A DNA stretch of 64,000 nucleotides from Pseudomonas sp. UFMG81 (GTDB lineage Bacteria > Pseudomonadota > Gammaproteobacteria > Pseudomonadales > Pseudomonadaceae): NCBI RefSeq assembly GCF_015354575.1, contig NZ_JACAFQ010000017.1:99571-163570 (forward strand), written 5' to 3'. The position numbers were made by a program, and so were the translations under genes. The stretch's first letter is position 1. Each line of letters begins with the position of its first letter. A model generated the notes under the pieces. It did not search any database. It was given only the letters and a program-made list of their open reading frames with translations, and was not told the DNA's origin. This document shows positions 16,001 to 28,292 of this stretch, one piece after another.

Positions 16001-17338
16001 TCACAAGATCGACAGCGGATACTCCACGATCAACCGCACCTCATCGAGGTCAGACTCGAACGCCGTAGCCCGCGTGGTAGCCTGGCGCACCCGCAGCGAC
16101 AGGTCCTTGGCCGCCCCCGTCTGCACCACATACTTGACCTCCACATCACGCTCCCAACGCTTCTGGTCGGTAAGCGGATCGCCATTGCCGTCACGGCGCA
16201 TGTAGAAAGCGTTGGCGTGGCTGTAGTCGGCGTCGCTGCCGCGCCCATAACGGGTCATGAAACTCAACCCCGGCACCCCATAAGCCGCCATGTTCAAGTC
16301 GTATCGCAGCATCCACGAACGCTCCTTCGGCGAGTTGAAATCGCTGTACTGGATGGAGTTGTCGAGGAAGATCGAATCGGACTGGCGCAGGTAGTCGAAG
16401 TCATCGTCACCGTTGTTGCGCTGATGCGTGAGCGCCACCGTGTGGGCCCCATAGCGGATACCGAGCTTGGCGCTCCAGATGTCGTTGTCGAACTGGCCCA
16501 GGCGCTGGCGCCCTTCATCCTTGGCGTTGTAGAAGTTGAAACCACCGATCAACGCCAGCTCGTCACCCAGCGGCCAGGTCACGCTGGTACCGGCGTAGTA
16601 CTGGTTCCACACATCCTTCAGACGACTGCCGAACAGGCTGACGCTGACATAGTCGTTGACTGCGTAGTCGCCGCCACCATAGGCAATCCACGGCGAGTCC
16701 ACCGGGCCACCATAGAAGGTCACGAAATTGTCGCGCAAGTCGCTGGACACCGGCTGGCTCATGGCATGCAGGCGCCCACCCTGCAGGGTCAGGCCCTTGA
16801 GGCTGGTGTTCTCCACCGTCACCCCGCGGAAGCTTTCCGGCAACAGGCGCGAGTCGCCGGCCGCCACCACCGGGTTGACCGGGAACACATCGCCCACCCG
16901 CAGCACCGTGTCGTACAGGCGCAGCTTGGCGGCGCCGCCGACCTTGCTGTATTCGTCACGGGCCTGACCGTCGCGGTCCACCGGCAGTACGTCGAACGAA
17001 CTGCGCCCGCCGTTGCGCCCACCCCCGGTGTCGAGCTTCAGGCCTAGCATGGCGAAAGCGTCCACCCCCACACCCACGGTGCCCTGGGTGTAGCCGGACT
17101 CGAAGCGGGTGATGATGGCGTGGGCCCAAGCCTCGGAGTAGCCATTGTCGCTGGCCTTGCCGCTGTTATAGGTCGGCGCCGGGCCATCGCGATGGTCGCG
17201 GTTGAAGTAGAAATTGCGGTTGAGCACATTCAGGCGGCTGCCCTCGATGAACCCTTCCTGACTGTCGTCGCCAGCCCAGGCCGCGGGGCCCGTCAGCGCC
17301 ACCAAAGCGGCCAGGGAAAGTGTTGGACCGTTTCTCAT
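16001..17338 (-). CDS. OprD-family outer-membrane porin
   Basis: The product is 445 aa, the usual size of OprD/OpdX channels. The signal peptide ends near GPAAWAGDD. Family blocks are SRLNVLNRNFYFNRD, GYSEAWAHAIITRFESGYTQGTVGVGVDA, the long FDVLPVD region, and a C-terminal VEYPLSIL ending. These porins admit amino acids, aromatic acids or sugars; the substrate subclass is not determinable here. I set the start at the ATG at 17338, preceded by AAAGGAGC. The longer upstream frame is not signal-like. A terminator follows and no partner gene is nearby. Confidence 0.92.
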   Translation of the reverse strand: MRNGPTLSLAALVALTGPAAWAGDDSQEGFIEGSRLNVLNRNFYFNRDHRDGPAPTYNSGKASDNGYSEAWAHAIITRFESGYTQGTVGVGVDAFAMLGLKLDTGGGRNGGRSSFDVLPVDRDGQARDEYSKVGGAAKLRLYDTVLRVGDVFPVNPVVAAGDSRLLPESFRGVTVENTSLKGLTLQGGRLHAMSQPVSSDLRDNFVTFYGGPVDSPWIAYGGGDYAVNDYVSVSLFGSRLKDVWNQYYAGTSVTWPLGDELALIGGFNFYNAKDEGRQRLGQFDNDIWSAKLGIRYGAHTVALTHQRNNGDDDFDYLRQSDSIFLDNSIQYSDFNSPKERSWMLRYDLNMAAYGVPGLSFMTRYGRGSDADYSHANAFYMRRDGNGDPLTDQKRWERDVEVKYVVQTGAAKDLSLRVRQATTRATAFESDLDEVRLIVEYPLSIL

Positions 17339-17655
17339 CCGATGCTCCTTTGCGGCTGTTGTTTTTTTACGGCCTCGGCGCTGGAGCGTCCCTGGTCTGG
17401 CCAAGCGCATGCGCACCCAGCCCCTTCGGCCGAGGCAGATGCTCGCAGGCGCGGGATAACGGCAAGGTGATCGGCAAATTACAATCGCGTCATGCGTGCG
17501 CCCTGGGGCGGTTGAGCATGAGCAGTCGGATAGGAGGGCGACGCGGCGCGGCCATGAACCGCCACCTTGCGCAACTGTAACCCTGGCGTCATGCCGCTGT
17601 TGGGGGGCACTCATTAGCGTGGGCTACGAAACCTGAACACTTTCGGAGGCTCACC

Positions 17656-17979
17656 ATGCTACGCCCGACCCTCACCGCCCTGCTGCTGGCACTGGCGTGC
17701 TCGGCCCAGGCCACGGGCTTCAACGCGCAGCGCAGCGAACAACTGCAGAGCGAACACCAACAGGCCGTGGCGGCCTATGCGGCCAAACGCGCCAAGCCCA
17801 TGCCGCAGATCGTCGACTACCGCTACGGCATGCCCCTGGACGTCGCACGCTTCGTGCGCCAGTCCGCCGACCCACGCACCTGCGAGGTGGTGCCGCGGCT
17901 GATGACGTTCGAAGATAGCCAAGGCACCCTGCGCACCGTGCGCTATGTGATGCAGTCGCAGTGCATCAACAACAAATAA
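17656..17979 (+). CDS. DUF2790 small exported protein
   Basis: The product is 107 aa with a signal peptide ending AQATG. The mature part carries the DUF2790 signature: MPQIVDYRYGMPLDVARFVRQS, CEVVPRLMTFEDSQG and TVRYVMQSQC, with two cysteines that could form a disulfide. Members are abundant, stress- or nutrient-responsive small periplasmic proteins in Pseudomonas with no established function. A CGGAGG Shine-Dalgarno precedes the ATG. Confidence 0.85.
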   Translation: MLRPTLTALLLALACSAQATGFNAQRSEQLQSEHQQAVAAYAAKRAKPMPQIVDYRYGMPLDVARFVRQSADPRTCEVVPRLMTFEDSQGTLRTVRYVMQSQCINNK

Positions 17980-17994
17980 CCAGGCCGGCGCCGC

Positions 17995-18723
17995 TCAGCC
18001 GTGAGCGGGCGCCCGACGCGTGCCGGCACGATAGCCCAGCCACAGCACACCGAGCAGCAGTGCGCCCAGCAGCACCATCAGTTCACGGCTGTAGCGCGCG
18101 ACCAGCGACGGGAAGCCGATCACCTCGCGGTACACCTGGATATCCGCGCTGCCATCGGCGTGGCGGATGCTGATGCCGCCCTGGCGGATCTGCGAATAGT
18201 CGGCATCGAAGTACACCCAGACCCGGCTCTCGCCCAGTGCATCGAGGGTCGGAATCTCGATGCTGCTGGTGGGAGCCGGCAGCAACGTGTCGTTGCCCAT
18301 GGCATCGCGAATCTGCACCAGGCCCTTGGCCGGCAGGCGGATATGCACGTCGTGCAACGGGGTCTGGCGCGGGTTGGCCAGTTCGATCAGCAGCCCGGTG
18401 CGGTGGTCCACCAAACCCGCCTCGAAGGGCCGGGCGAACAGTTGCAGGTACGGCGCCTGGGCCAGTTCGACCAGCCTGTCCACCTGCGGATGATTGAGCG
18501 CACCATTGCCGACCTCACTGATCAACCCATGCAGGCGCTCGTACTTGAGCAATGCATTGGCCTGGCTGATGCGCTCGTTGAACTGCCCTGGGTAGGTGAG
18601 GTGCGAGTAGGTCAGGCGCGCCTCGAGACGGTCGTCGTCGCGTAACCCTGCGAAGAGCGCGGTGGCAATGACCACGACGACCAGCAGGCCCGCGAGGGTT
18701 TTACCGACTTTTTCCCAGCTCAC
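17995..18723 (-). CDS. Inner-membrane protein with two TM helices and a periplasmic domain, unknown function
   Basis: The product is 242 aa. A TM helix sits at residues 8-27 (LAGLLVVVVIATALFAGL) and a second at about 212-231 (LMVLLGALLLGVLWLGY), leaving a ~180-residue periplasmic region of probable beta-sandwich type (LHDVHIRLPAKGLVQI ... SRVWVYFDADYSQI). No domain name is recognised. It is divergent from the multicopper oxidase gene. Confidence 0.75.
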   Translation of the reverse strand: MSWEKVGKTLAGLLVVVVIATALFAGLRDDDRLEARLTYSHLTYPGQFNERISQANALLKYERLHGLISEVGNGALNHPQVDRLVELAQAPYLQLFARPFEAGLVDHRTGLLIELANPRQTPLHDVHIRLPAKGLVQIRDAMGNDTLLPAPTSSIEIPTLDALGESRVWVYFDADYSQIRQGGISIRHADGSADIQVYREVIGFPSLVARYSRELMVLLGALLLGVLWLGYRAGTRRAPAHG

Positions 18724-18857
18724 CTTGGGGTTCCTTGTTCAACGGGTTTGGCGACAGGCAATGGCGGGCAAAGGGTGCCAAGAAGCCTTGGCCGAGGCAA
18801 GGCCTGCACAGGCCTGTAGGGCCGGATTCCCCACCCAGGAGTGGGGGCCTATCCCCA

Positions 18858-18872
18858 GGTTTGCGGCAAACC
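18858..18872 (+). promoter_or_regulatory. Perfect inverted repeat upstream of the sigma-54 promoter (candidate enhancer site)
   Basis: GGTTTGC-G-GCAAACC is a perfect 7-bp inverted repeat with a 1-bp centre, about 75 bp upstream of the -24/-12 element. That is the normal distance for an NtrC-family activator site. A second inverted repeat, CCCCAC-N6-GTGGGG, lies at 18829-18846. Confidence 0.5.
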
Positions 18873-18938
18873 CTGAGCGTTACGCGTTCGCATCTTTTGT
18901 AACATCTTGAAATATCTGGCCCTTGGCCACCTTCCGTT

Positions 18939-18954
18939 TGGCACAGTGGTTGCT
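18939..18954 (+). promoter_or_regulatory. Sigma-54 (-24/-12) promoter of the multicopper oxidase gene
   Basis: TGGCAC-N5-TTGCT is an exact match to the RpoN consensus, with GG and GC separated by 10 bp. Transcription would start near 18965, leaving a leader of about 68 nt before the ATG at 19033. Confidence 0.75.
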
Positions 18955-19032
18955 CATGCCCTGTACAGGGCACGGCGCCATCCGTTCGGGTGGGCAACAG
19001 ATGCCCGGCTGCACAACACGGGGCATTCCGCA

Positions 19033-22437
<3,405 letters not shown>

Positions 22438-22464
22438 AACAAGGCGGGGGGCGCGCTGCGCCCC

Positions 22465-22528
22465 TTTCGCCGGCAAGCCGGCTCCCACATCTTTCGCGGT
22501 CTCTGTGGGAGCCGGCTTGCCGGCGATG
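22465..22528. repeat. Inverted REP pair between mcoA and the Sco gene
   Basis: TTCGCCGGCAAGCCGGCTCC (from 22466) and its inverted copy GGAGCCGGCTTGCCGGCGA form a large hairpin in the 134-bp gap. This may weaken read-through or protect the upstream mRNA. Confidence 0.88.
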
Positions 22529-22571
22529 GCCTGCACCGCAGGCCCCATCAGATACCCAAGAGGGTAAGACC

Positions 22572-23534
22572 ATGCCCCGCACCTGGCGCCTGCTGCTCCC
22601 CCTGCTGCTCATCCTCAGCCTCCCCTGCGCCCTGCCCCCGACCAGCGCCAGCAGCGAGCCCGACACCCCCTGGGGCGCCAACTACTTCCCCAACATCCCG
22701 CTGCTGACCCAGGACGGCAAGCAGGTGCGTTTCTTCGACGACCTGATCAAGGACAAAGTGGTCGCCATCAACTTCATCTTCACCGGCTGCGGCGATTCCT
22801 GCCCGGTGGAAACCGCACGCCTGCGCCAGGTGCAGAAACTGCTGGGCGAGCGCGTCGGCCAGGACATCTTCATCTACTCGATCAGCATCGACCCCTACAA
22901 CGACACCCCCACCACCCTCAAACGCTACGCCGAGAAATTCGCCATCGGCCCCGGCTGGACCCTGCTCACCGGTGAAGCCGCCGACATCGAGCAACTGCGC
23001 CGCAGCCTGGGGCTGTACATCGAAGGCCTGGAGAACGGCCGCTCGAAGGACCACAACCTCAGCCTGATCATCGGCAACCAGGCCACCGGCCGCTGGATGA
23101 AGGCCTCGCCCTTCGAAAGCCCGTACATCCTCGCCGACCGCCTGGCCAACAGCCTGCACAACTGGAAGCAGGCCAGCGCCAGCAACGACTACAACCAGGC
23201 GCCGGAGATTCGCACCCCCAGTGCCGGCGAGCAGCTGTTCCGCACACGGTGCTCGTCCTGCCATACCGTTGGCGATGCGGAGCGCGGCGTCACCCGCGGC
23301 ATCGGGCCGGACTTGCTGGGGGTGACCCGTCAGCGCGAGGAGCAATGGCTGAAACGCTGGATGATGGAACCGGATCGGATGCTGGCGGAGAAAGACCCGC
23401 TGGCGATGCTGCTGTATGAGCAGTACAACCAGCTGGCGATGCCCAATATGCGGTTGGGGGAGACCGAAGTGGCGGCGTTGCTGGCGTACCTGGAAGAGGA
23501 AACGACGCGGGTGCAGGGGGTGGTGGAGCGGTAG
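22572..23534 (+). CDS. Sco1/SenC-family copper chaperone fused to cytochrome c
   Basis: The product is 320 aa with a signal peptide (about 1-27). The Sco thioredoxin-like domain has the copper site C73-x3-C77 (TGCGDSC) and distal His161 (KDHNLS). A C-terminal class I cytochrome c domain follows, with heme motif C227-x2-C230-H231 and a likely axial Met293 (MPNMRL). Sco proteins deliver or reduce copper sites. Fused to a cytochrome and placed right after a giant multicopper oxidase, this one probably loads copper into, or takes electrons from, that oxidase. The fusion is complete and in frame. The start is chosen at MPRTWRLLL after AAGAGGG. Confidence 0.9.
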   Translation: MPRTWRLLLPLLLILSLPCALPPTSASSEPDTPWGANYFPNIPLLTQDGKQVRFFDDLIKDKVVAINFIFTGCGDSCPVETARLRQVQKLLGERVGQDIFIYSISIDPYNDTPTTLKRYAEKFAIGPGWTLLTGEAADIEQLRRSLGLYIEGLENGRSKDHNLSLIIGNQATGRWMKASPFESPYILADRLANSLHNWKQASASNDYNQAPEIRTPSAGEQLFRTRCSSCHTVGDAERGVTRGIGPDLLGVTRQREEQWLKRWMMEPDRMLAEKDPLAMLLYEQYNQLAMPNMRLGETEVAALLAYLEEETTRVQGVVER

Positions 23535-23536
23535 GG

Positions 23537-23874
23537 TCAGGGGTCATCGTGGCTTTTGAAGGTAGGGTCCCATTTGCGGCGCAGGCGAAGATGAGCGGGT
23601 CGCAGACCTGGGAACATCCAGAGGTGGAAGAGGATCATCGGGATGGAAAGCCAGACGACCCAAGGATGATCCAGGAGCACTTCAGGAGGTGGACCAAAGC
23701 CACCATGCTCTCCAGGGAATATATTGAAGTAGTAGAAAGCCGCGAACGCGCTGTTGTAAAAATGCCGATAACCTCTTTGCCCTCAGTCAGATCAGCTCCT
23801 GAAAGCACCAAAAACAAAAGCGGTGAAGAGATAAAGCTCCATACCACGACCAAAACAAAAACCATAATACTCAT
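23537..23874 (-). pseudogene. Frameshifted tandem copy of the small membrane (candidate immunity) protein
   Basis: Reading from ATG 23874, the first 35 codons encode a membrane segment. The frame then shifts near 23776-23778, where the minus strand has AAA and one more A would restore the frame. After the shift the sequence continues as HFYNSAFAAFYYFN ... PPPEVLLDHPWVVWL ... MILFHLWM, ending TFKSHDDP. That aligns clearly with the neighbouring gene at 23887-24207 (IFYNFIFAFMHM ... RPDVLVFHPWLAWF ... MVLHFWA). So this is a paralogous copy broken by one base, or the base is a homopolymer sequencing error. Its end abuts the Sco gene stop. Confidence 0.75.
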
Positions 23875-23886
23875 TTTCGCCCACCA

Positions 23887-24207
23887 TTACTTAAACAGAT
23901 CCATATCTTTTTTCCAGCGGAAGCAATTCACATCATTGTTACTGTATTTAGCCCAAAAATGCAGAACCATAAGTAACCACGCAAACCATGCCAGCCACGG
24001 ATGAAATACCAACACATCCGGCCGCTTATAAACATAAAAGTATTTATCCTGCGCAATTACAGTCATATGCATAAAAGCAAAGATAAAGTTATAAAAAATC
24101 ACCAAGCCATGCCTGAGATGCTCCTCCCCCCTTTTCGTGACCAAACAACGAAGAAGGCGGGAACCCGCAAGACCGAGTATTGAAAAAGCGACATAAATTA
24201 ATAGCAT
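23887..24207 (-). CDS. Small membrane protein, candidate immunity protein of the Hcp/DUF4225 module
   Basis: The product is 106 aa with about three hydrophobic segments (LLIYVAFSILGLAG, LVIFYNFIFAFMHM, WLAWFAWLLMVLHFWA) and charged loops. It is visibly AT-richer than the flanking core genes, as is common for immunity and other transferred genes. It follows the DUF4225 gene by 54 bp on the same strand and is repeated, in broken form, 12 bp further on. No domain is recognised; the immunity role is inferred from position, tandem duplication and membrane location. Confidence 0.7.
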   Translation of the reverse strand: MLLIYVAFSILGLAGSRLLRCLVTKRGEEHLRHGLVIFYNFIFAFMHMTVIAQDKYFYVYKRPDVLVFHPWLAWFAWLLMVLHFWAKYSNNDVNCFRWKKDMDLFK

Positions 24208-24261
24208 ACATATCCACCATCTTAAAAATCAAACCTTACTAGCCCCAAGACAGTTCGCAAA

Positions 24262-24978
24262 TTATTGCTTCTCAATTTCCACCCAAATTTGCTGCCCAGT
24301 CATCACATCAACCCCAAGTTCAAAAGCTTTGGTTCCAGTCCCCATCGCTCTATATGCTCTTACCTTATCCGAGTCAATGTAATGCCAAAGTCGCCTAGCC
24401 CCCGGTGCGATCACCTTTCTTCCAAGCCCGTACGCTGAAAGCCCTAAATCAACCACTCCATAAGCTATATTTCCATGAGAAGCATTGCCACCGACCCGAA
24501 CCGCCACTTTTTGATAAGCTCTTCTCACAGGCCCTTCAACATCCGAACGCTTTAGATAAATATTAAGGCTATTTTCATACATCGCATTGAAGCCATGAAG
24601 CATCATAGGTACCCCAAGCCCGCCACATGCCAACCCTAATGACACCTTGCAGACAGCGACACCTGTCCCTGCGACTAATACACCCGATACGAAACCAGCA
24701 ACTATCCGCAGATATGTCGATAATTGGTTAACTAGGAGTACATGCTCATCCCTTATCTTTTCCATTCCTTGCGCTGAAGATATCTTTCCCGTCCGAACAT
24801 CCTCCACAATGCCCTTCCCGACATACGCCATCTCCTGCGTAAACTGCAGCCGCAACATGCCGTCATCCAGGCATCGTGCGGCCACCTCGCAGGCGTATTG
24901 CGTCAGCCGCGCCGCCGCATGGCTGACTTCCCAGAAGTCGTCGTCCAACGGGACGTGCTGCTCGTAGTACGCCCTCAT
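24262..24978 (-). CDS. DUF4225 protein, candidate type VI secretion effector
   Basis: The product is 238 aa and starts 2 bp after the hcp stop, so it is co-translated with hcp. Residues 91-128 form a long glycine-rich hydrophobic stretch (IVAGFVSGVLVAGTGVAV ... ACGGLGVPMML), followed by HGFNAMYENSLNIYLKRSDVEGPVRRAYQKVA, the core of DUF4225. The N-terminal 90 residues are helical and may bind the Hcp ring. A hairpin of this type would suit a membrane-targeting toxin, in line with membrane-located candidate immunity proteins downstream. Toxicity has not been shown here; a chaperone or structural role remains possible. Confidence 0.75.
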   Translation of the reverse strand: MRAYYEQHVPLDDDFWEVSHAAARLTQYACEVAARCLDDGMLRLQFTQEMAYVGKGIVEDVRTGKISSAQGMEKIRDEHVLLVNQLSTYLRIVAGFVSGVLVAGTGVAVCKVSLGLACGGLGVPMMLHGFNAMYENSLNIYLKRSDVEGPVRRAYQKVAVRVGGNASHGNIAYGVVDLGLSAYGLGRKVIAPGARRLWHYIDSDKVRAYRAMGTGTKAFELGVDVMTGQQIWVEIEKQ

Positions 24979-24980
24979 TC

Positions 24981-25457
24981 CTACCCCCAGGTCGCATAGC
25001 CGGTAGTCCCCGCCGCGTGGTGTATCCAGGAGATATCCCGATAGCGCAGCGCCAGGTGCTCTTGCGGCTCCTGCTCGTTGAGCAGCACGGCATGGGGCAT
25101 GGCAACGTTCTGCTGGACGATCACCGCCCCGCCGAGCCTCACCGAGTAGTATTTTTCCTGGAGGCCCGCGGCGCTGGTGCGGTAGAACTGAATGTCGCAC
25201 TCGACCCGTTCGCCCGCGTCCAGTGCCTGGGCCAACAGAGGGCTGGCCTTGTCGACGAATTTGGTGATATAGACCGGCCGGTGCATTGCGCGCCGGGTGT
25301 TGTCGGTATTGATGAGACCATGGTCGAAAGCGAGGACCATGATCTCGTCGCGGTGACCCAATTGGCACTTGTTGCCAATGGAGTCCTGTGTAGAGCAGCC
25401 CGCCGAGATCAAACCCTGCAGCGCGCCAGTGATCGACATATATCCGTGATAAGCCAT
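24981..25457 (-). CDS. hcp: Hcp-family type VI secretion tube/effector-carrier protein
   Basis: The product is 158 aa with the Hcp1 family pattern: MAYHGYMSITGALQGLIS, GHRDEIMVLAFDHGL, HRPVYITKFVDKASPLLAQAL, CDIQFYRT, YYSVRLGGAVIV and a C-terminal YRDISWIHHAAGT. Hcp forms hexameric rings that build the inner tube of the type VI secretion system and carry small effectors in the lumen. No tss core genes are in the window, so this is an orphan hcp supplying cargo to an apparatus encoded elsewhere. The start has AAGGGAG 8 nt upstream. Effector and candidate immunity genes follow directly. Confidence 0.92.
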   Translation of the reverse strand: MAYHGYMSITGALQGLISAGCSTQDSIGNKCQLGHRDEIMVLAFDHGLINTDNTRRAMHRPVYITKFVDKASPLLAQALDAGERVECDIQFYRTSAAGLQEKYYSVRLGGAVIVQQNVAMPHAVLLNEQEPQEHLALRYRDISWIHHAAGTTGYATWG

Positions 25458-25668
25458 GTTGCGAACTCCCTTGTAAGAGGTTCGCAATCTAATGGCGCAC
25501 TGTTCGCCTGTATGTCGGACGCTTCCGAAATTACTTCAATGAGAAGTTACCAAGTACGACAGACAGCACGATCACAACTGGAGTACCCCGCCCCTCCGAA
25601 CGACTTGACCCTCTCGCACCTCGCAGCCCATGCTCAGCCGCTTCCACCCACGCTCAAGGACCGACCGC

Positions 25669-26946
25669 ATGAAGCTGGAAACACTCGCCATCCACGCGGG
25701 CTTCAGCCCCGACCCGACCACCAGGGCGGTGGCCGTGCCGATCTACCAGACCACCTCGTTCGCCTTCGACGACACCCAGCATGGTGCCGACCTGTTCGAC
25801 CTGAAGGTGGCTGGCAACATCTACTCGCGCATCATGAACCCCACCAACGACGTGCTCGAGCAGCGCATGGCCGCCCTCGAGGGCGGGGTCGGCGCGCTGG
25901 CGGTGGCGTCAGGGATGGCCGCCGTCACCTACGCCATCCAGACCGTCGCCGAAGCCGGCGACAACATCGTCTCGGTGGCCAAGCTGTATGGGGGCACCTA
26001 CAACCTGCTGGCCCACACCCTGCCGCGCATGGGCATCCACACCCGCTTCGCCGCCCACGACGACATCGCCGCGCTGGAGGCGCTGATCGACGAACGCACC
26101 AAGGCGGTGTTCTGCGAGTCCATCGGCAACCCTGCCGGCAATATCGTCGATATCCAGGCCCTGGCCGACGCCGCCCACCGCCACGGCGTGCCGCTGATCG
26201 TCGACAATACCGTGGCCACCCCGGTGCTGTGCCGGCCGTTCGAGCACGGCGCCGATATCGTCGTGCATTCGCTGACCAAGTACATCGGTGGCCATGGCAC
26301 CAGCATTGGCGGCATCGTCATCGACTCGGGCAAGTTCCCCTGGGCCGAGCACAAGGCACGCTTCGCCCTGCTCAACACCCCCGATGCGTCCTACCACGGC
26401 GTCACCTACACCGAAGCCTTCGGCACCGCCGCGTTCATCGGCCGCTGCCGCGTGGTGCCGCTGCGCAACACCGGTGCCGCACTGTCGCCGTTCAATGCCT
26501 TCCTGATCCTGCAAGGCCTGGAAACCCTGGCCCTGCGTATGGAGCGCCACACCGAGAACGCGCTCAAGGTCGCCCGCTACCTGCAAGGGCATGAACACGT
26601 GGCCTGGGTGAAGTACGCAGGCCTGCCCGACCACCCCGAACATGAACTGGCCAAGCGCTACACCGGCGGCAAGCCGGCGGCGATCCTGTCGTTCGGCATC
26701 CAGGGCGGCCAGGCGGCCGGTGCGCGGTTCATCGATGCGCTGCAATTGGTGGTGCGCCTGGTGAACATCGGCGACGCAAAATCGCTGGCCTGCCACCCCG
26801 CCTCCACCACCCACCGCCAGCTCAACGACGAAGAGCTGGAGAAGGCCGGCGTGCCGCGGGACATGGTGCGCCTGTCGATCGGCATCGAACACAGCGACGA
26901 CATCATTGCCGACCTCGCGCAGGCGCTGGAAGCCAGCCGCGGTTGA
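25669..26946 (+). CDS. metY: O-acetylhomoserine aminocarboxypropyltransferase (sulfhydrylase)
   Basis: The product is 425 aa, the usual length for MetY. This PLP enzyme makes homocysteine (or methionine with methanethiol) from O-acetyl- or O-succinylhomoserine. The PLP lysine lies in HSLTKYIGGHGTSIGG. The MNPTNDVLEQRMAALEGG and ASGMAAVTYAIQ blocks bind the cofactor phosphate, and the HPASTTHRQL and RLSIGIEHSDDIIADL blocks near the end are diagnostic. The start is set at MKLETLAIHAG with AAGGA 8 nt upstream; an in-frame ATG at 25630 lacks family similarity. Confidence 0.95.
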   Translation: MKLETLAIHAGFSPDPTTRAVAVPIYQTTSFAFDDTQHGADLFDLKVAGNIYSRIMNPTNDVLEQRMAALEGGVGALAVASGMAAVTYAIQTVAEAGDNIVSVAKLYGGTYNLLAHTLPRMGIHTRFAAHDDIAALEALIDERTKAVFCESIGNPAGNIVDIQALADAAHRHGVPLIVDNTVATPVLCRPFEHGADIVVHSLTKYIGGHGTSIGGIVIDSGKFPWAEHKARFALLNTPDASYHGVTYTEAFGTAAFIGRCRVVPLRNTGAALSPFNAFLILQGLETLALRMERHTENALKVARYLQGHEHVAWVKYAGLPDHPEHELAKRYTGGKPAAILSFGIQGGQAAGARFIDALQLVVRLVNIGDAKSLACHPASTTHRQLNDEELEKAGVPRDMVRLSIGIEHSDDIIADLAQALEASRG

Positions 26947-27009
26947 TCTGCCCGCGCCCCACCCAATGCCGACGGCGGGCGCTCCCTTGCATGGCTGGAT
27001 ACCCTCGCA

Positions 27010-27783
27010 ATGACCTTGTTCTACCTGAAACTCTGCGTCACCCCGCTGCTGATGTGGGCCATCTCCCTCGCCTCGCGGCGCTGGGGTGGCCTGCTGGGCG
27101 GGTTGTTGTCTGGCCTGCCGATCACTTCGGGGTTGGTGATGACCTTCCTGTGCCTGGAACAGGGCGCCGATTTTGTCCTGGGCGCGGTGCCCGGCGCGCT
27201 GGGCGGCCTGGCGGCGGTGCAGGCCACCTATGCGTTCTACCTGTTCGCCACGCGCAAGGCCGGGGTGGCCTCGGCGGCGTTGATGGCGATCCTGTTCTAT
27301 GGAGTGGCGGCGTATGCCTTCACCCACTGGGGCGGGCTGTACCTGTCGATTGGCGTGGCGCTGCTACTGATCGGCGTGCTGATACGCGTCAGCGGACGGG
27401 AACCGCAACCCGACACCCTCACCCGGCCTCGGCACCGCTATTGGGAGATCCCGCTGCGCATGGTGTCCGCCACTTCGTTGCTGATGGTCACGACCAGCCT
27501 GGCCAGTTGGCTGGGCCCGGCGACCAGCGGGATGCTGGCGCCGATCCCGGTGATTGCCTGGCCGTTGGTGGTATTCGCCCATGTGCAGGGCGGGCGTGCC
27601 GCAATGGCGGCGATGGTACGGGGCAATGCGATCGGGGCGGTGGGGGTAATTGCGTTCTACCTGGTGGTGGCGGGGTTGCTCGAGCGGCTGGGTGTGGCCG
27701 TGACCATCAGCCTGGCCATGGGCGTGGCAGTGGCGCTGACCATCGCATTGGCCGCAGGCCTGCGCCGCATACGGGCCAGTTGA
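27010..27783 (+). CDS. Multi-pass inner-membrane protein of unknown function
   Basis: The product is 257 aa with about eight predicted TM helices. The two halves look like a duplicated unit, each with a Gly-Pro turn (GGLLSGLPITSG near residue 37 and SGMLAPIPVIAW near residue 178), as in an inverted-repeat transporter. No transport family is recognised. It lies 63 bp after metY and may be co-transcribed. Confidence 0.75.
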   Translation: MTLFYLKLCVTPLLMWAISLASRRWGGLLGGLLSGLPITSGLVMTFLCLEQGADFVLGAVPGALGGLAAVQATYAFYLFATRKAGVASAALMAILFYGVAAYAFTHWGGLYLSIGVALLLIGVLIRVSGREPQPDTLTRPRHRYWEIPLRMVSATSLLMVTTSLASWLGPATSGMLAPIPVIAWPLVVFAHVQGGRAAMAAMVRGNAIGAVGVIAFYLVVAGLLERLGVAVTISLAMGVAVALTIALAAGLRRIRAS

Positions 27784-27957
27784 TGAGCTGAGGGCTCGGC
27801 AGCGACTGGGCCTATGAGGCATTGGGCTTGGGGTGTAGCCCCTCCCGAGGTCCTACAAGCTTTCTGGACAAAGTCCAGGCAGCTATTGCATGAGGGCGAC
27901 CAGGCGCCTGGCAAGAGCTTTTCGGTGCTCTCAAGATCGAGCGCCGCCCGCGCGGCA

Positions 27958-28042
27958 CATCGCCGGCAAGCCGGCTCCCACCCCGACCGCGTTATTCTCA
28001 GGACTTGCACTGCACCTGTGGGAGCTGGCTTGCCAGCGATGA
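27958..28042. repeat. Inverted REP pair
   Basis: CATCGCCGGCAAGCCGGCTC (27958-27977) and the inverted GGGAGCTGGCTTGCCAGCGA (28020-28039) lie in the gene-poor stretch after the membrane protein. A degenerate third copy, GTGGGAGCCGCGGTTCGCCG, is at about 28234-28253. Confidence 0.85.
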
Positions 28043-28292
28043 GGGCAGCACAGGCAGAACAAGACAGTTGCTCCCACAACTGTTTCGGGCCGTTCATGCC
28101 TGCACCGCCTCGGCTGTTCGCCTTGTTTGTACGACGCGGTTCCAACAATGGCGCTGATACCGCACCGCCAGACTTGAGTCATGCGCCAAGGCGGACAGCA
28201 GAGACCTCACAAGATAGATTGGCCCGAAACGGATGTGGGAGCCGCGGTTCGCCGCTGCGATTTGCCGGCGATGCGCCGCGCTGGTTGCACGC

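Noticed and set aside
23549..24004. 151-codon plus-strand frame after the Sco gene
   Set aside because: It is antisense to the two membrane-protein copies, whose mutual similarity shows the minus strand is the coding one.
24262..25368. Fusion of Hcp and DUF4225 in one 368-codon frame
   Set aside because: The upstream part of that frame is out of phase with the Hcp reading frame and has Arg/Gly-rich shadow sequence; Hcp has its own stop 2 bp before the DUF4225 ATG.
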